A stretch of DNA of 64,000 nucleotides from Holophagae bacterium (GTDB taxonomy: Bacteria > Acidobacteriota > Holophagae > Acanthopleuribacterales > Acanthopleuribacteraceae). A program made the translations under genes and the position numbers. Location of the stretch: positions 186,001-250,000 of the forward strand of contig JAUIFE010000010.1 of the NCBI GenBank assembly GCA_030429565.1. The letters run 5' to 3'. Below the pieces are notes generated by a model, which saw nothing but the letters and a program-made list of their open reading frames with translations, was not told the origin of the DNA and searched no databases. This document shows positions 40,301 to 47,300 of the stretch, piece after piece. The stretch's first letter is position 1. Each line of letters opens with the position of its first letter.

Positions 40301-41387
40301 TCAGCACGAGCGCCAACAGCTCGCCGCCTGGGTCAGCCACACCGCCTTGGATAATATCGTCGACCTCATGCCAGGTCGACAAGGCGGCTGGTTGGGCCGC
40401 GGCGAACACCGCCTCGTCGAAATCAGCAGCGCCGGGACCGTCACCATTCTTCACGAAAGTACCGCCGCCCTGGTGACCGCCGCCGTCTGGCAAGATACCG
40501 TGCTTTACCGGCTTGCCGGAGAGAACCGCATTATGCAGTGGCAACCCACCGAACCCACTTTGTTCTGGTTGGGCAGCCGCAAAGCCGTCCGAGCCTTCGC
40601 ACTTGACGAGGAAGGCGGACGCCGCTACAGCATCGACGAAGACGGCACCCTCTTCGAGGAAACGGACCGCGAGCGCGTCACCTTGGCCCAAAACCCCGCC
40701 TGGAGCGACATCACCACCCTCGCCTTTGCCGCCGGCGAATTACACGGCCTAACCGCCACCGGCCATCATCACCGCCTGCTCGGCGGTGCCGGCGCGGCGC
40801 TTGTCGGCACCACCGACCTGCAGGCCGCCCATGCCTTGACCCATCAGGCCGGCCAATGGTTCGCGCTCAGCGGTGAACGTTTGGTCCGCCTTGAAAGCAG
40901 CGGCAATGCCACCACCATCCACACCTTCACCGACGCCCCTCAAGACCTCGCCACCGATCCTGACGGCGCCACGCTTTGGGTGCTCGAGCAAGATCTCATC
41001 CGTGCCTTTGCCGGTTCCGGCACACCAAACGGAACCACACACACCTTGCCCTTTGCCGGCGATAGCTTGATCGCCCTTGGCGAGGCGCAGTTTTGGGTCG
41101 CCCGTGCCGGCGCCGTCTACGCCAGTGACGCCGATACCACCAGCCTTGTCGCGCCGGCCGATCCAGCCCGCGCCGGTCGTCTGCGCGGCAAGCCGGACAG
41201 CCCCGCCGGCCTGTGGTTGTGGTCCGCCCGCGACGGCCTGCGCCACCGCCTTGTCCCTTACACCTTCGACCCAAGCACTTGGCACCGACCGGGCGACCCA
41301 CCCGAAGCCGATGTCGACGGCGACGGTCGCATCGATGTGCGTGACTTGATTTGGCACGCCGGCGCGCGACGCGGGGTGTCCTTATGA
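22359..41387 (+). CDS. Giant secreted multidomain protein (6342 aa): HExxH protease-like head, toroid, CARDB/FlgD/FN3/Ig repeats, propellers, dockerin-like end
   Basis: A signal peptide is present (~1-28), with AAGG 8 nt before the ATG. The head has a zincin-like HEIGH (174-178). An alpha/alpha-toroid resembling squalene-cyclase repeats follows (~365-615, with NGGF and DGSW motifs). CARDB-type domains span ~620-1300. Four FlgD-like Ig domains with 'SPN.DG..D' and 'W.GR...G....DG.Y' patterns lie near 1301, 1826, 2523 and 2728, with a propeller-like region (~1400-1800) between the first two. FN3 domains run ~3121-4080, one with a discoidin-like insertion, followed by a second propeller (~4128-4420), another CARDB region, nine Ig-like repeats (~4910-5620), ASH-like domains and a third propeller. 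It ends with a single dockerin-like loop DVDGDGRIDVRDL (~6317). The build is that of a cell-surface or matrix adhesin with possible proteolysis. The stop overlaps the Rhs start (ATGA), indicating joint production. Confidence 0.9.
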   Translation: MSSSRWMFLWALCAATPLLLSGEAPTCAVVFPDAVVKHDPTVNKRGAEEMQLSLIDGNVIVVRYTGDANAFTHLAGGLFDPAPRQALLESMYGHLADVYDFVVVASDFSYIDGALAFYVAVQNDTQGIGLDLFDQSSDYHSNGRLQGIIELGNLDKYRDDAVIDPDRFRGTVLHEIGHRWLAWVDYLKDNQVSNHLLQNPRGHWSFLLDSDGSYFYGHDWLHTGNSTYRAGEITTRYSDLDLYLMGFLAPAQVAPMTLLHSSAVADHSDRFPQANAQISATPETVSIDQVIAVEGTRVPAADGAIRSFRVAFVYLHQGAAPDQGLRDQINAALAGLDARFQSQTVGLGHLDLRPATLTSESEQADSQAALAFLDGRKQAHGLWEDRPETLVRDSTAAMQALAAHGRSITNEITLLRGLHDRNHDETARILTTLHAVGERDPARRDSLLAAQQANGGFALRAGYEANALDTALALQALAALNDTASNAAIGQVLAYLQAQRHNLAGWGRQAGDPYTTAVVLTALSAQTVDQGAAVQTMKQQATAWLLTRQSAQGAVGFSDADVAVTGAVLRSLADDNSSDARARQFLMRSQANDGSWNHHVRDTAAALLGLRAAETLQAADLVLSRDRVQLIPEPPIPGQALNVQLNLANNGAVAAENTRVQLYNGDPDQGGLLVAESALAEPLAAGADRDLSLIWTVPAETTSLFLVLRATTTSAEGNPADNRLLWTFSGDNNGPDAALNAASTFFSSLEPALGETLSIVTTVENQGNQDITAATLTLYDGDPDLGLILVGPTALPILPAGGAPVTAEMQWLVNGTLGARNLVLAVQAPDDLRATNDRVQRTITVTTAADGVDVGIEPFSLVLTPNTYQTMPQQTRFAFSLVNKGNQSPDPVTLEVWRGLPEAGGSVVAAQTVSFAGETRLDAALDVTMNRLGDHDWVVRAVPTGSDVRTADNRVVHSLNGLAYDDFEVVTDSLAISPGLTGTTNTLSVTIHNYHVQPRQAVRVRFEADLDGATQTLAETTTALPALGQTTVRATWPAPDQPQNGTLRVLVDPENQVTELDEDDNQLTIPLITLDDTLANLRISAADLSLSPGPYVEGEALTLNATVHNSGRVDVASAEINLYLDSTANPPLTAAIPINDLAAGTFQTVQFNLDPIPFRGSHALLVRVQTADNESNTDDNLAYLPIHVAGGPNAAFGPTPIALAPAWPAEGETVTATIALQNAGATAANNLAVVLRDGDETGAILAQTTLDLAPGHAEVALSFTIPNGLRRILCLLDPDDQISEQVETDNRAQLGFLPRQGDFGVDSAIFSPNDDGVQDQVTLFWDRVESPLTLILRDLRGQRLREWRDLPAAGARVWNGRDQNDAIVPDGFYRFELHDPNGGFVLRDLTVSVDTDQLPIRDALAETEPGFFNRLDESVVVDNWLGWTDDSSAVIATGLASGPEILPPNLVAPDGSGATSFGEPMENPTVFTLTGRPGSFLFANHDFNIDAERVLHYGPGMVVLDDFNLEPGEEAAAWVDQTRLLIYDRWNSLFRLLDFSTQEQVELEGPGRAWGSVRTIAVYKDGLYFLEQTSSGGTRQFAVYRLNLDGTNPQRIHDLANFGQGDEGRTLARQGRYWAIHLGDSQFGQPNDLVFLDLETDRISRWRDRFPDTAPQPDGVMSDARLFLASGYDGNTGILQDWVTDRRYAVDADQIALMRGLLAPNGATAATAQQPWGVGLYTTHLNLALLAEAQVIDNTSVRLFGTVADRRLQDWRLDYASVAAPDTWLASGLSGTFPIYDGTITHWIPPQPGAYLLRLTLRDHAGNQTTRLLAVTVDGTLPYHQLNAAPLLISPNSDGVQDAVDLNFEVRDPFEANLIVRNAEGIAVRQMTRYFGDPGPAAMTWDGRDGGGALLADGSYQLSFNDVTYDVIVDTTPPELALRFDAPIRAGNDQGTLDLISNTYLEVRDPLLREWILSRQAGDGEPWSELRRDTRPITTSAEEPERLLTRQVVFGATFRLEAVDAAGNQAVLTQNADITPQIWTMAGAGPFRETDDSPCYATAVGLGGLARMPYAALLPANRFPITLTGIELGDTCTRFSASPLVEAETTVFDGAWLEPGLTEANFPAETTYVRLVFTDALGGIHKTEAVRRLLLDFKVDYLGIGPRQTRGYPVDYMLSVHRDSGIHQLSANVLGTTDANGRFADPAVIESRNLIGPVCGKDSYKGVIFTAWWPDTHPPHAASGLANRAPFVLTDVVLNPGDSNSQTLAYLTAGPLCAAFSVAIYPDYSQCRPAEEATRRFVVEADGQIDVRPVIQLFADAGGNVPLAPPFQLNAVALDLSLLPDAGENPVYATVQDENGRNLKFRLTGRPGFLQFDVLGFHETEGRYLQPLGRLVRDESRLAVAFSDQIVCAATAAERLLYRTAPSQSRPIIRRSLVVDYGSTRFPTPTGTPTPSSAWPVVEAWAVPEGRDTPRINLNLSALSSGAVWPDVDLGPFLADEAQRWHISQTLIHPDGFCETQTALITFSDQQGGTTSAGSRILTDHSAGQVDFSPNADGVQDEARVVFELDTAQWVAAWIEHVESTQVVTTLLAGSAVSAGISFLNWDGRNSDGNLVSDGVYRLVLAAATDCGAEQRHSTLLYLDRNAPVALIHSPSGATDLPAQVFVSADDERGLAAARLLTHPDGEPAASTTLWSTDSGRFSNQPVTSLALGEAGDHVLLLQVTDKAGNSTETSVSVSVTPNPVIGALACDSAWLSANGDGRNDIVTARFNLKAAATVSLTLSGPQTQTLIDNLALPAGDHQTLIDGRDNGNALADGTYQLQLTALAGGVHTATLDLILDTTAPSVTVRVPEENAVIGAETLVVDTLVSDAAPGDLAQMRLEHEDPAGQRRLLSEGVAPTDGETARLEPTKDGRYRLFLNAVDQAGNRRNLTRTYVRDITAPSLHFEQPVAGTIVGDASVLQLAGVFEEVHPDRLILSLEPEQGDADLLADLGAAQLQGRDDFQFELSLDRLPDGWYRARAELRDQVALSSSTEVRFAIDRQPPLAALAALADGGLIRGGVVVRGTASDFSLVEYELAVRPEPAKNDDGYAILTIGDGNVEDGELYHWSQLPPDGRYRLRLRVSDALDRTAVAERVVLIDRSPPGAPADLSSALTQTGSFPNRRSDVHLQWSAVEASDLAGYLVLRNNQPLFQNPLNATRWTDEQAPDGDHLYQVVAVDLAGNQSDPSPSVNLTLDTQPPQPLLADPADGSLVGGLVTLRGSITDARLAAWTLTVAPAGQPENQQTLAQGTKTVAFGTLGQWAALAATPGAYAVRLSASDTFGNVGDHVITLTVETTAPAQPAAPQISVNNETVEIIWSASAESDLAHYRLYRNDRFIGTFTDLGTSETRPDGTYRYRLAAVDQAGNISPLSDESDPAVVNTRTPSVFWVNPSANARFEDALFLNVHSDQNDIASVTFAYQAAGDTIWTPIATDSAAPWSTTWSPALPDGEYDLRATAAEAGTGAVDASPPVVRVIKGDATPPAAPAWSTLAVDGATVSLAWLSVADAVGYRLYRNHVLLVDQAAVSYDDSDVPLGNWTYVVRAVDAAGNEGPPSETRTLTVFQPQPDYNAVLTDDATVQFSGSANPDFPHIDLYQDQTLIDSAVIDGTGRFTLTAPVTQPRLTTYRLAQHDNQDRHGLPVAVAAIQRSVPGQVTSWRAVGDGQTPENAVLNWSEPGDAAGYRIQFGTDLLQEITDVPSGLFTFTETPSGSSPTYLSDNNTATQWIATAAGNARFVIDLAQPTAVVGLRFVFPSGFEVPETVTVAAEQYGFEPLIWTIPLAGGTEIDTHALGLSAGEVVTQRLILHFQTSAQLALSELDIRHRPFLPAGTTQFTHTDPGIGLHSYRIAALDQTGLSELSEARLVGMGDYEAPEPPSALTATVDVDSVTLNWNPSPSSDVVDYRIRRDGRVLVTVTATSHRDGDLLAGDYQYTVTARDAAGNESVAAGPVLATIANGVGQPPELTGRADATSGHILLSWRYQGNPANVAGYRIYRRDGDAGVFEALNPTLISTTGYRDSGPLVAGTTYAYRVAVVDDAGRESFSNTITLAAPLLPPSLNAPAAFGQAITLFNNETTLMGLAPRGARVRIYQDGLFAGETAAHAVDQRRDLAGYTRAPAAMALSADGRYLAWSALTSSRLELFDQSTGTMRTISILRRAYDLAAAPEGRLFAYVDRNTSSSTGSLYTLDPDSGQRNAQWRAPNLTGPLAWWDGEHVLAVNGADLYRVNHSSRDAEHIYTGAGTILQLVVDNRRDGWLTLEEGAAATVQFIGADGAVTPMASGPIGTRFAWAAALGRLLLIDDAGAVHLLHFDENLQPRTPQPQALGTIDDVAAQVGISNDGTLLLTQAGDDTTRLWQITADALVQRDHSLQDEAAYRPQLFADGRLLIPYWAGGNIAAALLEPAGFFSHRADLNAGTNLFRAQTLLPDNGALSTQSAPVTVTYSTARLPELQVSDRDFTTVPGVIAAGDRALVQLNLHNRGGDAAAGFAVTWRLTAPNGEIETLTPAWLPSLAAETDATVGFTFDSQDRSPGLYRFEAMVDDNNTVAERDETNNAAATSILVTEGAGLALGFALDPTPLPALGRLNGTVTLANSGATVANLVIRLTVESAGGRVVADLGTFERAQLATAARTTFEVTWSSAAVLAGNYHLVATVTQNEAVVAADQATFTILADTRVDCALSGVPATLSGGLPLALSLAFSNASSNVAFRQAHWQLRLHDAQDNEINRWEGDLEALPPGAAATLDLNLESSAWGDGRRRFTLLFLNQGLPIATTTRSFLLDTAPVYDADIHFFTTPVRPVRNTDIQVRTALANTGNRDLDLTLQLDLIDSNDAVVANQTWTAFAAVGQSVEAEWRFPTADLLVGAYRLRLHNSAAPVPVLIDHEQALNLAGNTTPQLNLIGLPSGYETATPVTVVIEVADDQDPLPSATATLNDAPYLSGTTITDEGVYQLHAAVTDDDGLSARAQAAFVIDRSPPEIVFEGVAEGGSYPAPVTPVIIINDLTLVAADITLNDTTFSTGSAVTEPGTYRLAVVARDALGAVSEAIINFSVAPAEDPLLAFTGFSDGDAVNHAVTVGVTLFEAADLTGFSVNGHPVTPPVTVDSEGLFQFQASAANQSRDQTINAELTLDFTAPVVALSGFEDGAVYGESVFPSGTVDSLPAGDGQMFLNEQPFTPGSAVSDEGAYRVRLNASDAAGNSAATQAGFTIDLTPPRLVLFGVADGVDYTNTLLITWAVNDASATSDSATLNGRPVERPLSIVASGAYTLIVQASDAAGNTSQQRVDFTVDGVEPLILVSPIADGDVVAGPINLTVTVQNALRAPTFAARLNGQAFASGTRLDAEGDYELVVDALGDNGSPYQETYHFSIDNSPPLLHVGGVSPGAFYTAPVTPLLTQTETHPGTLTLTLNGAPFTSGTTLSVPGIYNLHAQAVDRAGNGSQVSLSFEIGSATDPRIDFDGVRDGTHYPGSVTPLVSFQGDNLRETRITLDDAPFNSGTEITAEGEYQLAAELTTADETRITRSAAFVIDRAAPVITISGVAEGTVYDRPVAPNIGVSDAYLLSQQLQLNGAAYSSGTAVTAAGAYTLTVAAEDRAGNRAQQTLSFTLAETPAFSITPNPLFFGNSDTAVDRTVTLFNGGQSTVHLDPANAVFTGNDAAAFRLIGFSEDTLTAGAQTTATLRFTPQRTGIHEAVMTLDTDHADIGSVALSLRANNLTVNAALAPDALSFGLVPIERSAEKSVAVTNYADILLQIDATLDDDTHFQLPTSLSPIDAGDTQALTVTYQPSGAGVDSTTLTVTAAEETWRVPVCGAGVWLTDTIALPGDSRPIPGRLLVGDSLQMTDGDRVFQYRTAGNTWQLLRRLGVGHHITHYLPDDSGAAFSAGPLTGVRYHGAGNSRDICAPPLQATCIDGADLIALTEDHRLLRFDHAGTTTAYTLPQDAPAFSAVVAAGDAWLLLAEGTLWRYQHERQQLAAWVSHTALDNIVDLMPGRQGGWLGRGEHRLVEISSAGTVTILHESTAALVTAAVWQDTVLYRLAGENRIMQWQPTEPTLFWLGSRKAVRAFALDEEGGRRYSIDEDGTLFEETDRERVTLAQNPAWSDITTLAFAAGELHGLTATGHHHRLLGGAGAALVGTTDLQAAHALTHQAGQWFALSGERLVRLESSGNATTIHTFTDAPQDLATDPDGATLWVLEQDLIRAFAGSGTPNGTTHTLPFAGDSLIALGEAQFWVARAGAVYASDADTTSLVAPADPARAGRLRGKPDSPAGLWLWSARDGLRHRLVPYTFDPSTWHRPGDPPEADVDGDGRIDVRDLIWHAGARRGVSL
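33376..34015 (+). other. FN3 domain with inserted discoidin-like (F5/8 type C) domain
   Basis: Inside the giant protein a fibronectin III fold starts normally (APENAVLNWSEPGDAAGYRIQF-like, shortened here) but its closing strands (LHSYRIAALDQTG) come only about 150 residues later. The insert reads as a discoidin domain: 'LSDNNTATQW' at its start, 'VIDLAQPTAVVGLRFVFP' as its core strand and a late 'LALSELDI'. Discoidin domains bind sugars or lipids. The nested arrangement is inferred from pattern only. Confidence 0.55.
37090..39225 (+). repeat. Nine tandem Ig-like repeats in the giant secreted protein
   Basis: Nine consecutive units of about 75-80 residues follow the pattern 'P.I...GVADG..Y..PV.P.I......L....LNG..F.SGT.VT..G.Y.L.V.A.D.AGN'. 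They are diverged from one another, unlike a freshly expanded array. They resemble bacterial Ig-like modules that act as stalks in adhesins. Confidence 0.8.
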
Positions 41388-44300
41388 AACCATCGATGAT
41401 CGTCGCTAACCGCCGTCAGAGCTTGCCAGGAGCACTTGCCGTGATTCGTTTTGTTTTGATCTGCATTGTCGCATTGTCTGTTTTGCATCGGCCCGCTGCT
41501 GCCCAGTTCGATCCCGATCGGCCAACGCGCAGCGACTTTGCCGCAAGTGGTGACGCCTTGCGTCCTTTGCTCGTGAGGCTTGAGCGGGAAACGACTCGTG
41601 CCGCCAAAGACGGTTCACTCGATCACGAACGCGTCGCCTCATTGAGCACCGCCCTGTTGGATCAGCTTGCTTTTTACCAGGACGATCTCGAGCGTCTAGC
41701 TGCCGAAGCCCAGTCGCCGGCGCTACAGGAACGTTTTGACGCCGAGCGCGACCGGCTCCATGCCTTGCAGCAAGTTTTGCAGCCGCTGGAACATGCCGAC
41801 GGCGTCCGCAAGCAGCTCGGCGCCGGCCAGGCCGACCAACGCGCCGCGCTGAGCAGCCGCCTGAAAGCCGCACTCGCGCGTTTGCCGCACGCCGCCGTCA
41901 CCCAAGCGCCACGCCCGTGGGGCAGCGAGCCCGCACTCGCCGCCCTGCCCCTTCGCAAAGCCAACCCCGTTCGCCCGGTCAACCAACCCGCCGCCGAAAA
42001 ACGCAAGGGGCATTTGTTGGAACTGCTGCCCCTTGCCGCGCGGGAAACGCCGGTGGCGTTGTTGCGTTATCTGGAAACCAACCTTACCTACACGCCTTAC
42101 TGGGGCGGTTTCAAACCACCGCAAGCCGTGTTGTCCGAACGCGCCGGCAACGATGCCGACATCAATCGCCTGCTGGCCGAACTCTTGATTGACATGGATG
42201 TGCCCGCCAAACTCGTCCATGGCCGCGTCTTTTATCCCAGTGACCGGCTTTTTGCGCTGTTGCGTGTCGCCGACAGCGGCGCCGCCGCCAATGTCCTGCG
42301 CGCCGCCCGCATTCCCCACGAAGCCGTGTTCGAGGACGACACCGTCACCGGTTTTCGCCTCGAACGGGTTTGGATCGAAGCCTATCTGCCAATCTCCGAT
42401 TATCGCGGTGCCGGCGCCGGTTCCGGTGAACACGCCTGGCTGCCGCTCGACGCCGCCACCGCCGCGATCGGCCTGCCCGAGGATGACGCCTTCGCCGACG
42501 TTGCCCTCGACAGCCGCGTTTTGCTCGAAGCTTTCGAACAGGCCGGCGAAAGTGAAGCCGCCGTTTGGCTCAACCAAGAGCTGGCACAACGCAGCGGCCG
42601 CCCCCTCGCCGAGCTCAGCGCCGCCACCGCACCCACGGCCGGACCCGAGCTGCTTGAACTCAGCCTGCCCTACCGCGAAGAAACCGTTTTCGGGACCTTC
42701 ACCACCTTACCCGACCACCTGCGCCACCGCATCCGCCTGCAGCTCAGCGACGCCGCCGGCCTCGTCGCCCTCAGCGGCGAAAGTTTCGTCGACGACCTCT
42801 ACGGCGTCAGTCTGATTCGCGACGCCGTACCCGCCGGTGTCGCCGACGAAGAACTCGTCACCCTTTACGGCAATCGCTGGGACGTGCCCGCCAACTTGTT
42901 GCAACTGCGGCCCGTTTACCTGCGCGACGGTTACCCCCTCTTCCGCGCCAATCGCGCCTTCCGGCCAGGAACACCACTGCTACAAACCGTTGAATTAATG
43001 CCGGTTAGCGGCGAAACCCTGCACAGCGAAAACGCGGTGATTAACGGCGGTTACGAAGCATTGGCCCTACACGCCGGCGGTGCCCTGCTTAATCCCAATA
43101 CCGTTGCTTGGCCCACCGACATCACGCCCTTCGGCAACGCCGCCGCCGAACTCGGCCGTGCCTTTCTCGACCAAAGCAGCCGCCGCACCCTCGAACTCGC
43201 CACCGCGCTCGGCATGGCCGTCGTCACGCCCAGCGCCGACCTTGCCCGCGTTTACCTCGACCATCAGGTGACCTTCCTCGACGGCAGTCCCGTCGCCCTC
43301 GATCTGGCCGGTATCCGCCTCGACGCCGATCAGCGCCACGCCGCCCTCGTACGCCGCAATAGCGCTTTACCTGACACGCGCCCCATCCACGCCCACCGCC
43401 TGACCGGTTTGATCGCCGCCGCCGAGGAAGGCGCCGCCTTGGCGCGGCTCGGTATCGAAGCCGTCGGCGTGCCCGAACTCTTCCAACAAGCCGTCGCCCA
43501 AGGGCTTGAACCCATCGATGTGGCCGCCGGCCAAGCGCTTCCCGCCGGTCTCGACCAGCTGCCGCCGGCGTTTCGCGACCAACTGACCACCGCCCTTAAC
43601 GCGGGTTATCGCGTGCGCTTTTTACCCGTCACGCGCCTGCTCGCCGAGCGGCCCGCCACCATCCTTTACCTGGAAGATCCCGACAGCGGCCGCAGCAACT
43701 GGCTGCTCGATTTCCACGACGCCGGCGCCGCCACCAGCACGCCGCCTTCGGCTTGGCCGGCCAATACCCAAAGCGCCGCCGCTTACCCCGAGGTCGACAC
43801 ACGGATCTTCGCCGACGACGAGGTCGCCTTCATCCGCCTCGATCCCAACAGTTATTTTCAAACCACCAACGCCGACAGTCCCGGCGTCGACATAAACATT
43901 CAAGCACTCAACAGCCTCGGTCGCCCCATCGCCGGCGCCGAGCTTGTTCTCTTCTTGCAGCAACCCACGCCTGGCAGCCTCGCCTCTGAACGGGAGGTCC
44001 GCGTCGTCACCGGCAACAACGGCTGGGTTTCCGCGCGTTTCCCCGTCCCCATCCTCACCACCTGGAACCCCTTCCTCACCAAACTCATACCCGACAGCAC
44101 CTACAACGACCTCGTCGGCCTTTACAGCATCCGCATCGCCGCCATCGAACATCCCGTCGAGGCCGTGCGACCCGCCGTGCTCCAAGTTAACCCCGGGTTC
44201 ATTCGCGGCATACGCGTCTTTGATAAAAACGGCATCGATATCCAAAACAGTTGGGTCACCGCCTACATCAACCAAGAACTTTATATTTTCCCCGTCCCCG

Positions 44301-47300
44301 TTGACGGGTTCGCCAATCCCATCGCCAATCGCCGTGTCACCCTGCAAAGCGGTTTCCACGTGCAAGCTGACCAATGCGATACCTACGGCCCGTTTTTCGA
44401 AGCCGTCATGGTCGAAGCCGGTCTCGAACCCCGTCCCTATTCCGCCACCTTCTACGAAGCCGGCCAAGCCGACGCCCGCCAAACCAGCATTCAATGGAAC
44501 AGCCGCATTTTTGGGCCAGGCCTCTTCGCCAAACCCGGTGCCAAAATCAACGTCCTCGCTTTCCTTGATGTCGACATTGACGCTGACGGTCAACGCGACG
44601 GCGGCTTCCCCATGTTGAACCACGACTTCATTCAACTCACCAGCCCCGGCCTCAACCCCAACGCCAATTTCCGCATCGTCTCCATGAACATCGATCCGCT
44701 TTCTGTCATCGATCCCAATTTTGAGCCGGAAGCCGATAAACCCGGCGATATGTTCATTAACTACCGCGTGAGTTGTGACACCAGCGCGCTTCCTTATCCT
44801 GAGTTACCCGACCGCGACGAGGGTTATTGGGATGTTTGCGGTCTGATGTTCGACAAACCCATCTGGCCCGTCAACGGTGATGAAATTTCCGATCACCGCG
44901 AAGTCTGCCTCGACATTGAGTTTGGCACCGCCGAGGACCGCTTCGAGCAGCGCGATCTCAACGGCCTGCCCAGCCGCCTGTTCCGCCTTCCCGAAATACC
45001 CGACCCCAACGTCCCCAACCCTACCATCCAACGCGAGTTCGACATTCCAGTTGATGTCTTCAAAACCGTGATTGTGCAAGACGGCTTTCTCGAGGGGCCA
45101 CCCTTCCATTGTGGTTTCGCCGTGGAATGTCCCGTTTATTACGAGGCCTTTCCCGCCGATCAGCAAGAGCTGCGCCCCGGCTTTCTCCGGCTCTGGCAAG
45201 ACGGCACCACCAGCCGTCTGCCCTACAATGTTTATGAAAGGGGGCCCGGTCAGTTCGGGCTTGAATTCGAGGTTAACCAACCCGGCGTCGTCGAAGGCCT
45301 TTTCAACTACTACCGTTTGATCATCGCGACCGGGCCCGACCACTTTGGCGAGTTCGAAACCCAATCACTTGATCAGTCTTTTGCTTTTGTCGTATACGCC
45401 GCCGCCTTCGACCAAGATATCAACATCGACATTGACGAACGCCGCCGCCAGGTTTCCGCCGTCGAGGTCTCACCCGACATCCGGCCCGCCGGCTTGCCCT
45501 TCTACCAGCGCTGGACCTACGACCTGATTGCCGACGGTATTGTGGTCGACAGCTTCAGCGGACTCGGCGACCCAACCATTCGGTTTAACACTGGGAACCT
45601 GTGGGATCCCGACAAAACCTACCGCCTGCGTTTTGCCTACATGGTTAACGAAGACGGCAGCTTGGATGCGGAAGGTTTCACCGACACCGTCGCCATTAAC
45701 GTTCAACCCACCGGTGACCTGTCCGTCATCGATATCGAAGAACACGCCTTGTGGCTTGATCGCCTCCCGCCTGACGGCGCCAAACGCAACGCCGGTTGTG
45801 ACGGTTTCAATGACGGCCTGTTCCGCGCCTGGCCCGTTTACACGCAAAAATTCACCTACAGCCATCTCGACGATTACCGCGACGTCGTCCTGACGATTGC
45901 CGAACCAACGCGTCTCTCTGATCCCAACTTCCAAATGATTCTCGACGGCACACCCACCAGTCAGCAGGACCTGGCCGAAGCCTACCTGCCCCGCGCCTTC
46001 AACCAACCCTTTGTTTTTCCCAACCGCAACGTCCTCGACGGCGGTGATTTGATTTGGCAGTTGGTGGGCAGCAACACCAACGCCGGCGGCGAAGCCAAAG
46101 CGGGCCGCCCGCGATCCTTACCCTTTGTATTCCCGCTGGCCGGCGCCGGCGTGATCGGCGACAGTGGCGGTTTTCGCACCGCGACCTTCGACCCCGATTA
46201 CCGCTACACCTTGGTTGAGGATCCCACCGGTCTCGAATCCGACGCTTGTCTCAACGTCGAACGCCGCCTCGGCTTTCAGCTCAACCTGCCCGCCCGCGTC
46301 ACCTTCACCTACGACGGCGAAGTCCTTGCCGAAGACCAACCCTACGGCATCGGCATCCACAGCTTCGACATTAACACCCAACAACTCGGCCGCCGCGAAT
46401 GGACCATGGAAGCCACCTTTCAGACCGGCCAGGGTGACAGCGTCGTCCTGCGTCGCAATGGCAGCCTGACCATCGACAAGCAGGTCCGCAAGAGCCTCAA
46501 CATCGGCGCCACCGCCGTCAAAGGCGTCAACCTCACCAGCGGCAGCCTCAGCCTCGGCCACACCGACCTCGCCGTGCCTGGCTACAACGGCGGCCTCGCC
46601 TTTACGCGCAGCTACAACAGCGCCGCCGGCCAGAACTACAACCCGCTCGGCATCGGCTGGAGCCACAACTGGCAAACCCGCCTTGTCGAAAGCGGTTGCA
46701 ACGGGCTGACCATTGTCGGCAGTGACGGCAGCGGCCAGGTTTTTGCGCTGGACGAGCGCACCAGCACCTATGTCCCCGCCATGCCCGGCGTCTATTCACG
46801 TTTGGAGACCAACAACTACAGCGGCTACACCTTAATCACCAAAAGCGGCCGCCGCTTTATCTACGGCCCGCCCTTGCCGCGCAGCGTCGCCTCCGCCGCC
46901 AACCCCCATGATTTCCGCCAAAACCTGATCGCGATTGAAGACACCTTCGGCAACCGTACCACCCTTGTTTACGACGATTTCAACCACCAAATCCGCGAAG
47001 TCGTCGACCCCTCCGGCCGTAAGTTGCTGTTCGAATACGACGAATCCGGTTTGTACCCGCAACTCACCCAAGTCACCACCGATCAAATCAACCCGGCGAT
47101 TACCCTGACCTTCAGCTACGACGACTTCGGCCACCTCGTCCAGGTCGCACGCGGCGAGCGCGTCGACACCTATGCGTATAACGAACCCTGCCAAGACAAC
47201 CGCCTCGCCGCCTACACCAACGCCAACGGCCAAACCACCACTTATACGTACCACGAAGGGAACGCCGTACCCGGCACCGCTTGGATCGCCGCCATCAACC

